Assembly (NCBI GenBank): GCA_026418195.1
Contig: JAOABU010000058.1
Span: 1 to 39,342 of the forward strand
Reading direction: 5' to 3'
DNA length: 39,342 bases
DNA from: Spirochaetota bacterium
GTDB lineage: Bacteria; Spirochaetota; Spirochaetia; DTKZ01
The position numbers were made by a program, and so were the translations under genes. This document shows, one piece after another, positions 21,977-28,835 of this stretch. The stretch's first letter is position 1. The number at the start of each line of letters is the position of its first letter. Under the pieces are notes generated by a model that had not been told where the DNA came from, did no database searches, and was given only the letters and a program-made list of their open reading frames with translations.

Positions 21977-22993
21977 ATGAAGACGAAATTGTTTTCCTTC
22001 GTTCTATCGTTTCTTCTAGCGGGTGCTCTCATGGCAGGAGGGACCAAGGAGGGATCCGGGAAAGTCGAAACACCAAAGACGTATCAGATTTCCATATCCT
22101 ATGGAGGCAGTGAAGGAGCGGAGGACGATATTTGTGCAAAAGAGTTCAAGAAACGAGTCGAAGAAAAGTCAAAGGGCAGACTGACGGTAAAGTTGTACGG
22201 GAATGAGCAACTAGGTAAGGAAGTAGATGTAGTGAACCAACTCCAGTTAGGTTCCATTGACATGGCCATCATGGGGACTACCGTCCATGAGCAGGCTGCT
22301 CCGGAGTATAATATTTGGAGCGCTTACTACATCTTCAGGAGTGGAAAGGAAATCATGTCCGTTTTAAATGGCCCCATCGGGCAGAAAGTCCAAGAAGCCA
22401 TGCTGAAAAACAAGGGGATACGGATTATAGGATATGGACTCAGGGGCCCCCGTCACCTTACCTCTAACCGTCCCATTAAAACAGCTTCTGACGTGAAAGG
22501 GTTGAAGATCCGAATACCCCTTCAGCCTATCTATGTGGAGAGCTGGAAAGCTTTGGGGGCTTTCCCTCAAGCGATTGCTCTGGGTGAGTTGTACATGGCA
22601 TTAAAGCAGGGAATTGTGGAAGCCCAAGAAAATCCATTATCCTTCATCTATTCCCTTGCTTTCTATGAAGTGCAAAAGTACGTGAATCTAACGGGTCATC
22701 AACGGGCTTTCTTCACCTATGTGCTGAGCGATAAAACGTATCAAAGGTTCGATCCAGAGATGCAGAAGCTTATCCTCGAAGAAGGAAAGTTTATTACCCA
22801 GTTCCACAACGATCTTCAGGATAAAAGTGAGGCCGATTATCGAAAAAAATTGGAAGACAAGGGGATGACGTTCGTAGAGGTGGACCAGCAATCCTTCCAG
22901 AATGCCTTGAAGGATATTCCTGCCAAGTTTTCCCAGAAATGGGTTCCCAACCTCTATGAAGATATCTTGAAAGAGATTGCCAAAGCTCGATAG
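21977..22993 (+). CDS. dctP: DctP-type TRAP transporter solute-binding protein
   Basis: The 338-residue exported binding protein has a signal sequence at residues 1-21 ending LAGALMAGG, followed by the Gly/Thr/Lys/Glu start typical of spirochaetal binding proteins, with no lipobox cysteine. The DctP fold is shown by AKEFKKRVEEKSKGRLTVKLYGNEQLGKEVDVVNQLQLGSIDMAIM, the conserved-Arg segment GLKIRIPLQPIYVESWKALGAFPQAIALGELYMALKQGIVEAQENPL, and a helical C-terminus. The Arg in KIRIP and the QENP segment imply a carboxylate ligand, probably the sugar acid degraded by the upstream enzymes. The ATG has GGGAGG upstream. A strong hairpin follows the gene and probably lowers expression of the permease genes relative to it. 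Confidence 0.94.
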   Translation: MKTKLFSFVLSFLLAGALMAGGTKEGSGKVETPKTYQISISYGGSEGAEDDICAKEFKKRVEEKSKGRLTVKLYGNEQLGKEVDVVNQLQLGSIDMAIMGTTVHEQAAPEYNIWSAYYIFRSGKEIMSVLNGPIGQKVQEAMLKNKGIRIIGYGLRGPRHLTSNRPIKTASDVKGLKIRIPLQPIYVESWKALGAFPQAIALGELYMALKQGIVEAQENPLSFIYSLAFYEVQKYVNLTGHQRAFFTYVLSDKTYQRFDPEMQKLILEEGKFITQFHNDLQDKSEADYRKKLEDKGMTFVEVDQQSFQNALKDIPAKFSQKWVPNLYEDILKEIAKAR

Positions 22994-23022
22994 AAGTTGA
23001 GGGTAGGTATCTGTAAAGGGAT

Positions 23023-23058
23023 AGAAGCCGTTGCTCGGAAGCAACGGCTTCTTTCTTT
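23023..23058 (+). terminator. Intra-operon attenuator/terminator between dctP and dctQ
   Basis: AGAAGCCGTTGCT and AGCAACGGCTTCT form a perfect 13-bp stem with the loop CGGA, followed by TTCTTT. It lies between the binding protein and the membrane subunits. Partial termination there would give the usual excess of binding protein over permease. Confidence 0.85.
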
Positions 23059-23087
23059 GAAGCTTAGGGTGGGAGGCTGATTTTACA

Positions 23088-23543
23088 ATGGAAGATAAGA
23101 TTGTACGGTTTCTTGAAAAGACCTTAGGTGTCCTGTTGGCAGCCATGGTCGTCCTGCTCTTCCTACAAGTGGTAACTAGGTATATTTTTCGGGGCCATTT
23201 GCTATGGGCAGGTGAAATGGCGGTGTGGACTTTTGTATGGATCAGTTATCTAGGATCCGTTGTCCTTTACATTAAGAAGAAACACATTGTGGTAGATCTT
23301 CTCAGCGCGATTCTTCCCAAACGGATCAATCGTGTGATGGAGGGGGTTGCTTCCGTTTGTGTTGTTGTCTTCTTGTCATTGCTCTTTTACCATTCAATCC
23401 CGGTTGTTGTTTCCTATTCGAAACAGCAAGCTACCTCCATCGGTATTTCCAAACTGTTTCTTTTTTCGTCCCTAACCGTGTCGTGTGCTCTGATGCTTCT
23501 GTACTCCCTATACCGTATGGTACGTCATTTGAGGAGACGATAA
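23088..23543 (+). CDS. dctQ: TRAP transporter small permease subunit DctQ
   Basis: The 151-residue membrane protein has four predicted membrane segments (about 12-32, 45-65, 83-105 and 122-142). The DctQ features are LFLQVVTRYIFRGHLLWAGEMAVWTFVWISYLGSVV and the KKKHIVVDLL loop. It partners the DctM protein that starts 2 nt after its stop. The ribosome binding site GGGAGG is about 11 nt before the ATG, a rather long spacing, which together with the upstream hairpin suggests moderate expression. Confidence 0.92.
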   Translation: MEDKIVRFLEKTLGVLLAAMVVLLFLQVVTRYIFRGHLLWAGEMAVWTFVWISYLGSVVLYIKKKHIVVDLLSAILPKRINRVMEGVASVCVVVFLSLLFYHSIPVVVSYSKQQATSIGISKLFLFSSLTVSCALMLLYSLYRMVRHLRRR

Positions 23544-23544
23544 T

Positions 23545-24822
23545 ATGCTGGCTACTGTACTGTTGATCATGCTGATCGGTTTCTTGCTCGGAATTCCCGT
23601 TGCGTTTTCTCTCGGAATAGCTGCACTCTCCTATTTCCTCCTAGATCCCGTGCTCCCCTTAGTGAATATTCCCCTGAGGTTTGTTACGGGAACGGAATCA
23701 TATGAGTTGATGGCCATACCCCTCTACATGCTGGCGGGAAATATCATGAATTCGACCGGAATCACAGATAGGATCTTCCGTTTCACCCGAACTCTGGTCG
23801 GACATTTTACGGGAGGAACAGCTCATGTGAACATTCTAGCAAGCCTCATCTTTTCCGGAATGTCGGGATCCGCATTGGCGGATGTAGGGGGATTGGGAAA
23901 GATAGAAATCAAGGCAATGGTGGATGAAGGGTACGATAGGGAGTTCAGTGCTGCAGTAACAGCCGCTTCTGCCACCATAGGTCCGATTTTCCCCCCGAGT
24001 ATCCCCATGGTGTTGATTGGGGGAGTAGCGGGTATTTCAATCGGTAAACTCTTTGTGGGAGGTATCATCCCTGGAATTCTGCTTGCGGTATACATGATGG
24101 TAGTGGTGTATTTCCTTTCGAAGAAACGGCACTACCCCCGTTCCGAGCGAGCATCTTTCTCTCAGATTGTACGCGAGTTTACACGAGCCTTTCCTGCGTT
24201 GACGACCCCAGTCGTGATTCTAGGGGGTATTCTGGGAGGAATCTTTACCCCTACTGAAGCTGGAGTGATTGCCGTGATCTATGCATTATTCATTGGAACC
24301 GTAATCTATAAAGAAACGAATGTTAAAGAGCTTTTCAACATGTTCATCGAAACGGCAAAAGACACTGCCAATATCATGATTATCGTAGGTGCTGCTTATG
24401 CACTGGCATGGGTCTTTTCAAGAGAACAGGTAGGATTACTCCTTACCCAGGCGATCACGAACCTTTCCACAAATCCGACTATTGTAATGATCCTGATCAT
24501 CATTGGGTTCCTTATTGCGGGGTGTTTCATGAATCCCTCTGCGAATATTATCATTTTTATTCCTATGCTGATGCCGTTGGTGAAGAGCGTGGGGATCGAT
24601 CTAGTACTGTTCGGAGTAGTTTCAACCCTCACTCTGATGATCGGACTCATGACGCCTCCGGTGGGGTTAAGCATGTTCATCATCTGCGAGATAGCGCAAA
24701 TTACGACAGCGCAGTTCATGCGTGGTATGGGGTGGTTTTTCGTTGCTCTTCTAGCGGTCGTGGCAACCATGCTCCTCATCCCCTCAACCGTCACTTGGTT
24801 GCCTCGGATTTTGATCGGGTGA
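23545..24822 (+). CDS. dctM: TRAP transporter large permease subunit DctM
   Basis: The 425-residue polytopic protein has the family hallmarks: YELMAIPLYMLAGNIMNSTGITDRIFRF, SLIFSGMSGSALADVGGLGKIEIKAMVDEGYDREFSAAVTAASATIGPIFPPSIPMVLIGGVAGISIGKLFVGG, and the pseudo-repeat LMIGLMTPPVGLSMFIICEIA. It forms the transport channel with DctQ and uses an ion gradient, usually sodium. It starts 2 nt after dctQ, with GGAGA as ribosome binding site. The length is normal for the family. Confidence 0.96.
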   Translation: MLATVLLIMLIGFLLGIPVAFSLGIAALSYFLLDPVLPLVNIPLRFVTGTESYELMAIPLYMLAGNIMNSTGITDRIFRFTRTLVGHFTGGTAHVNILASLIFSGMSGSALADVGGLGKIEIKAMVDEGYDREFSAAVTAASATIGPIFPPSIPMVLIGGVAGISIGKLFVGGIIPGILLAVYMMVVVYFLSKKRHYPRSERASFSQIVREFTRAFPALTTPVVILGGILGGIFTPTEAGVIAVIYALFIGTVIYKETNVKELFNMFIETAKDTANIMIIVGAAYALAWVFSREQVGLLLTQAITNLSTNPTIVMILIIIGFLIAGCFMNPSANIIIFIPMLMPLVKSVGIDLVLFGVVSTLTLMIGLMTPPVGLSMFIICEIAQITTAQFMRGMGWFFVALLAVVATMLLIPSTVTWLPRILIG

Positions 24823-24856
24823 AGAAGCACGCTGGATTTTCTCAGGGAGGTTTCTG

Positions 24857-25990
24857 ATGACTGGTTTCGAACGGGTACGGTTAGCACTTTCCCATCGTGA
24901 GGCAGACCGGGTTCCCACTGGAGAGAATCAGGTAAACGGCAAGCTCGCTCAAGAAATTCTAGGTCGTACTACCTACTATTCTACCGGATGGGAGGAACTC
25001 CAAGCTTTGTGGCAGGGGAAAAGGGATGAGGTCGTAGAAGACTATGGCCGGACAATCGTGGAATTAGCGGAAGTCTTGGAATGGGACTATGTTCGGGTTC
25101 CCTTCGTTCCCAAGAGGAAAGAGTATACGATGCCCAAGATGACTGGCCCATACTCCTGGATCGACGAGACCGGGAAAGAGATCCGATTCAATCCAGATGC
25201 AGGAAATATTCTCGAACAAGCTTCGTTTCCCGTGCACATAACGGTAGAGGACCTACCCGATCCGGATTCCCTTTTCGAGGTAGACCCTTCCCAATTGGAT
25301 GCCCTTCGGTATGTGGTACGGAAACTCAAAGGTAGGTGCTTCATAGTGGGGCGGGCCCCGTTCGATGGAACATTTCCTTGGCAGCAAACGGTAGGAATGG
25401 AAGAGTTCCTCGTACGGATGATCACGGATCCCCAATTCGTGGAGAAAGCGATTGACCTGTATGTGACTCGGAATATCAAGATTCTGGAAGCCTTTCTAGA
25501 TGCCGGAGCGGATGCAGTAATGACGACGGATGATTACTGCGATAACCGGGGACCTATCATGGGGGTAGAACTGTTTCGGAAGTTTATCGTGCCCGGGATC
25601 TGCCGTCAGGTGGAGGCAGTGCACCGGAAAGGGGGGATTTTCATAAAGCACACGGATGGATACCTTTGGGACATATTGGATGATCTCATCGATTGCGGCA
25701 TTGATGCATGGCATGGAATCCAGACGAACATCGGAATGGATCTAGCAACGCTAAAACTACGGTATGGGAATCAGCTTTGCTTTTTTGGAGGAGTGAATTG
25801 CGATACACTGATCGAAGGAACTCCCGATCAGGTACGAAAAGAAGTACGAGAAGCGATCCAGGGTGCGGCAAGAGGGGGTGGACTGGTGGTGACTACAAGC
25901 AACGTGCTTCAGCCTGGGGTTAAACTAGAAAACTATCGGGCCATGCGAGAAGCGATCCGTGAATATGGTGTATACCCCATTCAGTTGTAG
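24857..25990 (+). CDS. Uroporphyrinogen decarboxylase-like (URO-D fold) protein
   Basis: The 377-residue protein has the URO-D TIM-barrel fold but not the RQAGR motif of HemE, so it is not a heme-pathway enzyme. Visible features are LSHREADRVPTGE, the MGVELFRKFIVPGICRQVEAVHRKGGIFIKHTDGYLWDILDDLIDCGIDAWHGIQ region and FFGGVNCDTLIEGTPDQVRKEV. In corrinoid methyltransferases (MtaA/CmuA type) the corresponding motif is HxCG with a second Cys; here it reads HTDG with a Cys in GGVNC. Zinc binding is therefore uncertain. It is the last gene of the aldolase/TRAP operon, 34 nt after dctM with GGGAGG upstream. Its place suggests a decarboxylation or methyl-group step on the imported compound, but the function is unknown. 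Confidence 0.85.
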   Translation: MTGFERVRLALSHREADRVPTGENQVNGKLAQEILGRTTYYSTGWEELQALWQGKRDEVVEDYGRTIVELAEVLEWDYVRVPFVPKRKEYTMPKMTGPYSWIDETGKEIRFNPDAGNILEQASFPVHITVEDLPDPDSLFEVDPSQLDALRYVVRKLKGRCFIVGRAPFDGTFPWQQTVGMEEFLVRMITDPQFVEKAIDLYVTRNIKILEAFLDAGADAVMTTDDYCDNRGPIMGVELFRKFIVPGICRQVEAVHRKGGIFIKHTDGYLWDILDDLIDCGIDAWHGIQTNIGMDLATLKLRYGNQLCFFGGVNCDTLIEGTPDQVRKEVREAIQGAARGGGLVVTTSNVLQPGVKLENYRAMREAIREYGVYPIQL

Positions 25991-26028
25991 ATATTGTTCT
26001 TTTTTTCACAGTATAGGGAATTACCCGC

Positions 26029-26057
26029 TTGATTCTATTTTTTTATTTTTGTATATT
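26029..26057 (+). promoter_or_regulatory. Promoter of the lipoprotein gene
   Basis: TTGATT (26029-26034) and TATATT (26052-26057) are separated by a 17-nt, almost pure A/T spacer. The predicted start near 26064 leaves a leader of about 77 nt before the ATG at 26141. Confidence 0.65.
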
Positions 26058-26074
26058 GAGGACAAGGTCATGAA

Positions 26075-26107
26075 ATATAAGTCTCTTTCTCACAGATAGA
26101 CTTATAT
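26075..26107 (+). promoter_or_regulatory. 5'-UTR hairpin before the lipoprotein gene
   Basis: ATATAAGTCT (26075-26084) and AGACTTATAT (26098-26107) form a perfect 10-bp AT-rich stem with a 13-nt loop inside the predicted leader. It may stabilise an abundant lipoprotein mRNA or act as a thermosensitive structure. It also overlaps a 9-codon ORF at 26070-26099. Confidence 0.45.
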
Positions 26108-26140
26108 ATATAAATTTATACTTCTTTCAGAGGAGGATGT

Positions 26141-26701
26141 ATGAAGTATCTAAAAGTAATTCTTGCAGCGCTGGCAGTCGTTGCACTGTTGGTGGCCTGT
26201 GGTCCCAAGTTGCCCCAGGCAGAGGTAGATGCGGCTACGAAGGCTTTCGAAGAAGCAAAGGCAGCAAAAGCTGAAGCCTACGCTCCAAACGAGTTCAAAG
26301 CGGCTTCGGATGCTTACAACAAGCTTCAGGAAAACTTGAAGGCCAAAGATTATGGGAAGACGAAAGATCTTGCCACCGCTCTTCAGAACGCTTCCAACAA
26401 AGCTAAAGAGGCAGCTAAGGCGAGTATGGAGGCCGCAAAGGCAGGGGTTGCAAAATTGGCTGAGGAGATCACCGCTCTTCTGCCCGATGTAAAGGTCCAG
26501 CTTGGGAAAGCGGAAAAAGCGGGAGCACGGGCAAAAGTCGATGTGAAACCGATCAAGGAACTGGTGAACTCCGCGGAAAAGACCGTATCTGACGCAAAAG
26601 CCTCCAGCGATTACCTGGACGCGAAGAACAAACTCACTTCGCTGAAAGAGGATCTTGAAAAAGCTCAAAAAGCTCTGAATGACGCGGGGTTCAAAAAGTA
26701 A
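26141..26701 (+). CDS. Ala/Lys-rich coiled-coil lipoprotein (DUF4398-like)
   Basis: The 186-residue protein has a lipoprotein signal peptide with lipobox LVAC and the lipidated cysteine at about residue 21. The mature part is very rich in Ala, Lys and Glu and predicted to be helical coiled-coil (QAEVDAATKAFEEAKAAKAEAYAPNEFKAASDAY and similar). The A-Y-A-P-x-E-F/Y-x-x-A-x-D/E pattern resembles the DUF4398 helical domain frequent in spirochaetal lipoproteins, though I assign this from memory of the pattern. It has a strong promoter, a strong ribosome binding site (GAGGAGG) and its own terminator, so it is probably an abundant, separately transcribed envelope protein. Molecular function is unknown. 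Confidence 0.85.
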   Translation: MKYLKVILAALAVVALLVACGPKLPQAEVDAATKAFEEAKAAKAEAYAPNEFKAASDAYNKLQENLKAKDYGKTKDLATALQNASNKAKEAAKASMEAAKAGVAKLAEEITALLPDVKVQLGKAEKAGARAKVDVKPIKELVNSAEKTVSDAKASSDYLDAKNKLTSLKEDLEKAQKALNDAGFKK

Positions 26702-26736
26702 TCCCTTTCAATTGATGGGAAACAGTTTTTCACTGT

Positions 26737-26768
26737 AAGCCGCCCTTCTTGAAGGAGCGGCTTTTTTA
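26737..26768 (+). terminator. Terminator of the lipoprotein gene
   Basis: AAGCCGC-CCTTC pairs with GAAGG-A-GCGGCTT (one bulged A), giving a 12-bp stem with a 2-nt loop followed by a run of Ts. It lies between convergent genes; the T-run on the plus strand shows it mainly serves the lipoprotein. Confidence 0.9.
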
Positions 26769-26771
26769 TTC

Positions 26772-28454
26772 TTAAAGCATTAAGGTAATGATAAACGAAG
26801 TTCCTATGCCGCGTTCGTACCGAATCGTTCCTTTCATCTGTTCGACAAGTATACTTACCAGCTGCATGCCGAAACCAGAAGCATTTTCGATAGAAAACGA
26901 TTCTGGAAGTCCCACTCCATCGTCTGAAAAGACCAATGTTACCAACTCACCACTTCGATGTATGGTAATTCGTATCAGCCCTTCTTGACGGCCAGGAAAG
27001 GCGTGTTTGATCGCATTGACCAGAAGTTCGTTCAGGATGATCCCCAATAAAGAGAGGACTCGAGCAGAAACCACTATATCCTCGAGGTTGAGTTCCAATT
27101 TGATCTTCACTAGAGGCTGAAAGATCCCAATGATTTCATGAATTAAGGGAGGCAAGTAATCCCGGACTGAACCCTCCGTAAGGGAGGAAGAGCGGTATAA
27201 TTTATCGTACAGAAAGCTCATGCTCCGCACACGAGTTGCCGCATTTTCAAGAGCTTCCGAAGCTTTCTGATCGTTTAACATCATACCCTGTATGGAAAGC
27301 ATCGACTGCACGGTATTCATGTTGTTCTTGATCCGATGATGTACCTCGCGTAAGATCAGATTTTTCTCCTCTACTAGATTCTCTGCTTGCTTACGTAAAC
27401 GATCGGACTCGCGCAACGATGCGGAGAGTTGTTCCTCCGAGTGTTTTTTATCCGTGATATCGGTAATGCAGGCAATGATGGTATCCACATCATTGATGGT
27501 AATGACCTCTGCGGAAATTTCTCCGATGATCGTGCCCCCGGACTTCACCCGAAATGGGAAAACCATGCCCCGTACGCGACCGTCCCGTCTCAATGCGTTG
27601 GCGAAGGTATCCCTATGTTCCGCTGAGGTCCATATGTTGAGTTCTGTTGTGGTTTTCCCTATGGCTTCGGATGCGGAATATCCACTTAACCGTTCGAACG
27701 TGCTATTTACATCGAAGATCTTTCCATCTTGCAAACGGGTTAACAGGATCGCTTCAGCGGTGGAGTGAAACGCTTTGAAGAATTTTTCTTCCTGTTTTTG
27801 TAGATCCATGAATAGATGCTGGTTTATCATGATAAGGAGGCTGTAAGCTAACAGTATCGATAAGGCTTGATAGGCTATCAGTACGATGGCATTCCATACA
27901 CTAGCATGCATGAAATCCAGAGTTTGTTCTGGGAAGAACCCTTGCTGCAGGATTCTAGAAAGGCTAAAAAGGGTAAACAGAACGAACACTACTCCCGGAG
28001 CTTTTGTCATGTTCCGCTGGGTAGGAGAAGCTTTTAACAGCAACAACCAGGCGCACAGACCGCTCAAAAGCATCACGGCAACTGCATGGTTCACGAGCCG
28101 TACAGCAAGATTAGGTTGCACATAGGTGAAGTAGAACTGAACTACCGTGAATGCGACCAACACGAAAAGAGGGAACAGTAGGGAAATCCGGTAACCTAGG
28201 AAACGGGATATCCCTATGAAGGCGAGTACTGCACCGAGGATGGTAAGAAAGTTTGCGAAAACCACCGTGATGAGGTCAGGGGCCATCCCCCGCAGTCCGA
28301 TGAGCAAAACCCCAAAGGTCTGCAAGAGAAGATCGGCAAACCAATACCCTGTACCTGAAAACCGTTTCCGGCTGTTCTGCCAAAGTAGGCCTAGCATTAG
28401 AGTCGAAGCAGCGTATACGATAAAACCATTGAATAGGATCGTTCGAATATCGAT
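26772..28454 (-). CDS. Membrane PAS sensor histidine kinase (HisKA_2 type), apparent AUC start
   Basis: The protein has six to eight N-terminal membrane segments (to about residue 225), a PAS domain (FHSTAEAILLTRLQDGKIFDVNSTFERLSGYSASEAIGKT), a short coiled-coil, the HisKA_2 box LREVHHRIKNNMNTVQSMLSIQ, and a C-terminal HATPase_c domain (LNELLVNAIKHAF, DDGVGLP, GFGMQLV, GTSFIITL). The first ATG (28397) would cut off part of the first membrane segment and leave no ribosome binding site. The frame stays open 19 codons further to a perfect AAGGAGG. An ATC at 28454, with ideal 7-nt spacing and followed by DIRTILF, is the best start. No response regulator is adjacent; it diverges from the symporter operon. 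Confidence 0.88.
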   Translation of the reverse strand: MDIRTILFNGFIVYAASTLMLGLLWQNSRKRFSGTGYWFADLLLQTFGVLLIGLRGMAPDLITVVFANFLTILGAVLAFIGISRFLGYRISLLFPLFVLVAFTVVQFYFTYVQPNLAVRLVNHAVAVMLLSGLCAWLLLLKASPTQRNMTKAPGVVFVLFTLFSLSRILQQGFFPEQTLDFMHASVWNAIVLIAYQALSILLAYSLLIMINQHLFMDLQKQEEKFFKAFHSTAEAILLTRLQDGKIFDVNSTFERLSGYSASEAIGKTTTELNIWTSAEHRDTFANALRRDGRVRGMVFPFRVKSGGTIIGEISAEVITINDVDTIIACITDITDKKHSEEQLSASLRESDRLRKQAENLVEEKNLILREVHHRIKNNMNTVQSMLSIQGMMLNDQKASEALENAATRVRSMSFLYDKLYRSSSLTEGSVRDYLPPLIHEIIGIFQPLVKIKLELNLEDIVVSARVLSLLGIILNELLVNAIKHAFPGRQEGLIRITIHRSGELVTLVFSDDGVGLPESFSIENASGFGMQLVSILVEQMKGTIRYERGIGTSFIITLML

Positions 28455-28477
28455 GATAATACCTCCTTATATAAATA

Positions 28478-28506
28478 ATTATATTGGATTACAGAACCTA
28501 GCACAA
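28478..28506 (-). promoter_or_regulatory. Promoter of the PAS sensor kinase
   Basis: On the minus strand TTGTGC (28501-28506) and a perfect -10 TATAAT (28478-28483) are 17 nt apart. The predicted start near 28471 gives a leader of about 15-20 nt containing AAGGAGG (28462-28468). This supports translation starting at about 28454 rather than at the ATG at 28397. Confidence 0.75.
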
Positions 28507-28533
28507 TGTATCGATATCCGGTTTTTTGTTGAC

Positions 28534-28556
28534 TTTTCTGAAAATATATCAGAAAA
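28534..28556. promoter_or_regulatory. Operator-like dyad between kinase and symporter genes
   Basis: TTTTCTGA (28534-28541) and TCAGAAAA (28549-28556) form a perfect 8-bp inverted repeat with a 7-nt spacer. Centre-to-centre geometry of about 1.5 turns suits a dimeric helix-turn-helix protein. It lies in the divergent promoter region, upstream of the symporter genes and about 28 nt upstream of the kinase -35 box. Confidence 0.6.
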
Positions 28557-28592
28557 TTTAGCGAAATCTATACTCTGTAAGGAGGTTCAACC

Positions 28593-28835
28593 ATGGGGCT
28601 AGTCGTATTCCCAAAAGGCTGGTCATCCAAACAAAAGAAGAGTGCCATGTTTTGGGTTCTCTTCTTTACCGTTGTGTTTCTCGCAAACATTTGGCCATTG
28701 TATCTAGTGGCGAATAGTGTGACGCCTTTTGTACTCGGAATGCCTTTCTCGATGTTCTGGATCATCCTTTGGATCGTGATTGGATTCATCGGATTGGTAG
28801 TGATGTATCGCTCTGAATATGGAGAGAAAAAATGA
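28593..28835 (+). CDS. DUF3311 small membrane protein
   Basis: The 80-residue protein has two membrane segments (about 18-40 and 50-72) and the DUF3311 pattern: ANIWPLYLVANSVTPFVLGMPFSMFWIILWIVIGFIGLVVMYRSEY. DUF3311 proteins are typically encoded directly before a sodium:solute symporter and are thought to be an accessory subunit. That is the arrangement here, with an ATGA overlap. The ATG follows AAGGAGG at good spacing. Confidence 0.88.
   Translation: MGLVVFPKGWSSKQKKSAMFWVLFFTVVFLANIWPLYLVANSVTPFVLGMPFSMFWIILWIVIGFIGLVVMYRSEYGEKK

Noticed and set aside
24857-25990. HemE uroporphyrinogen decarboxylase
   Set aside because: The N-terminal RQAGR substrate motif is missing and no other heme genes are nearby.
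26070-26099. Regulatory leader peptide MKYKSLSHR as a real gene
   Set aside because: No convincing ribosome binding site lies between the predicted transcript start and its ATG, and the peptide has no run of a regulatory amino acid.
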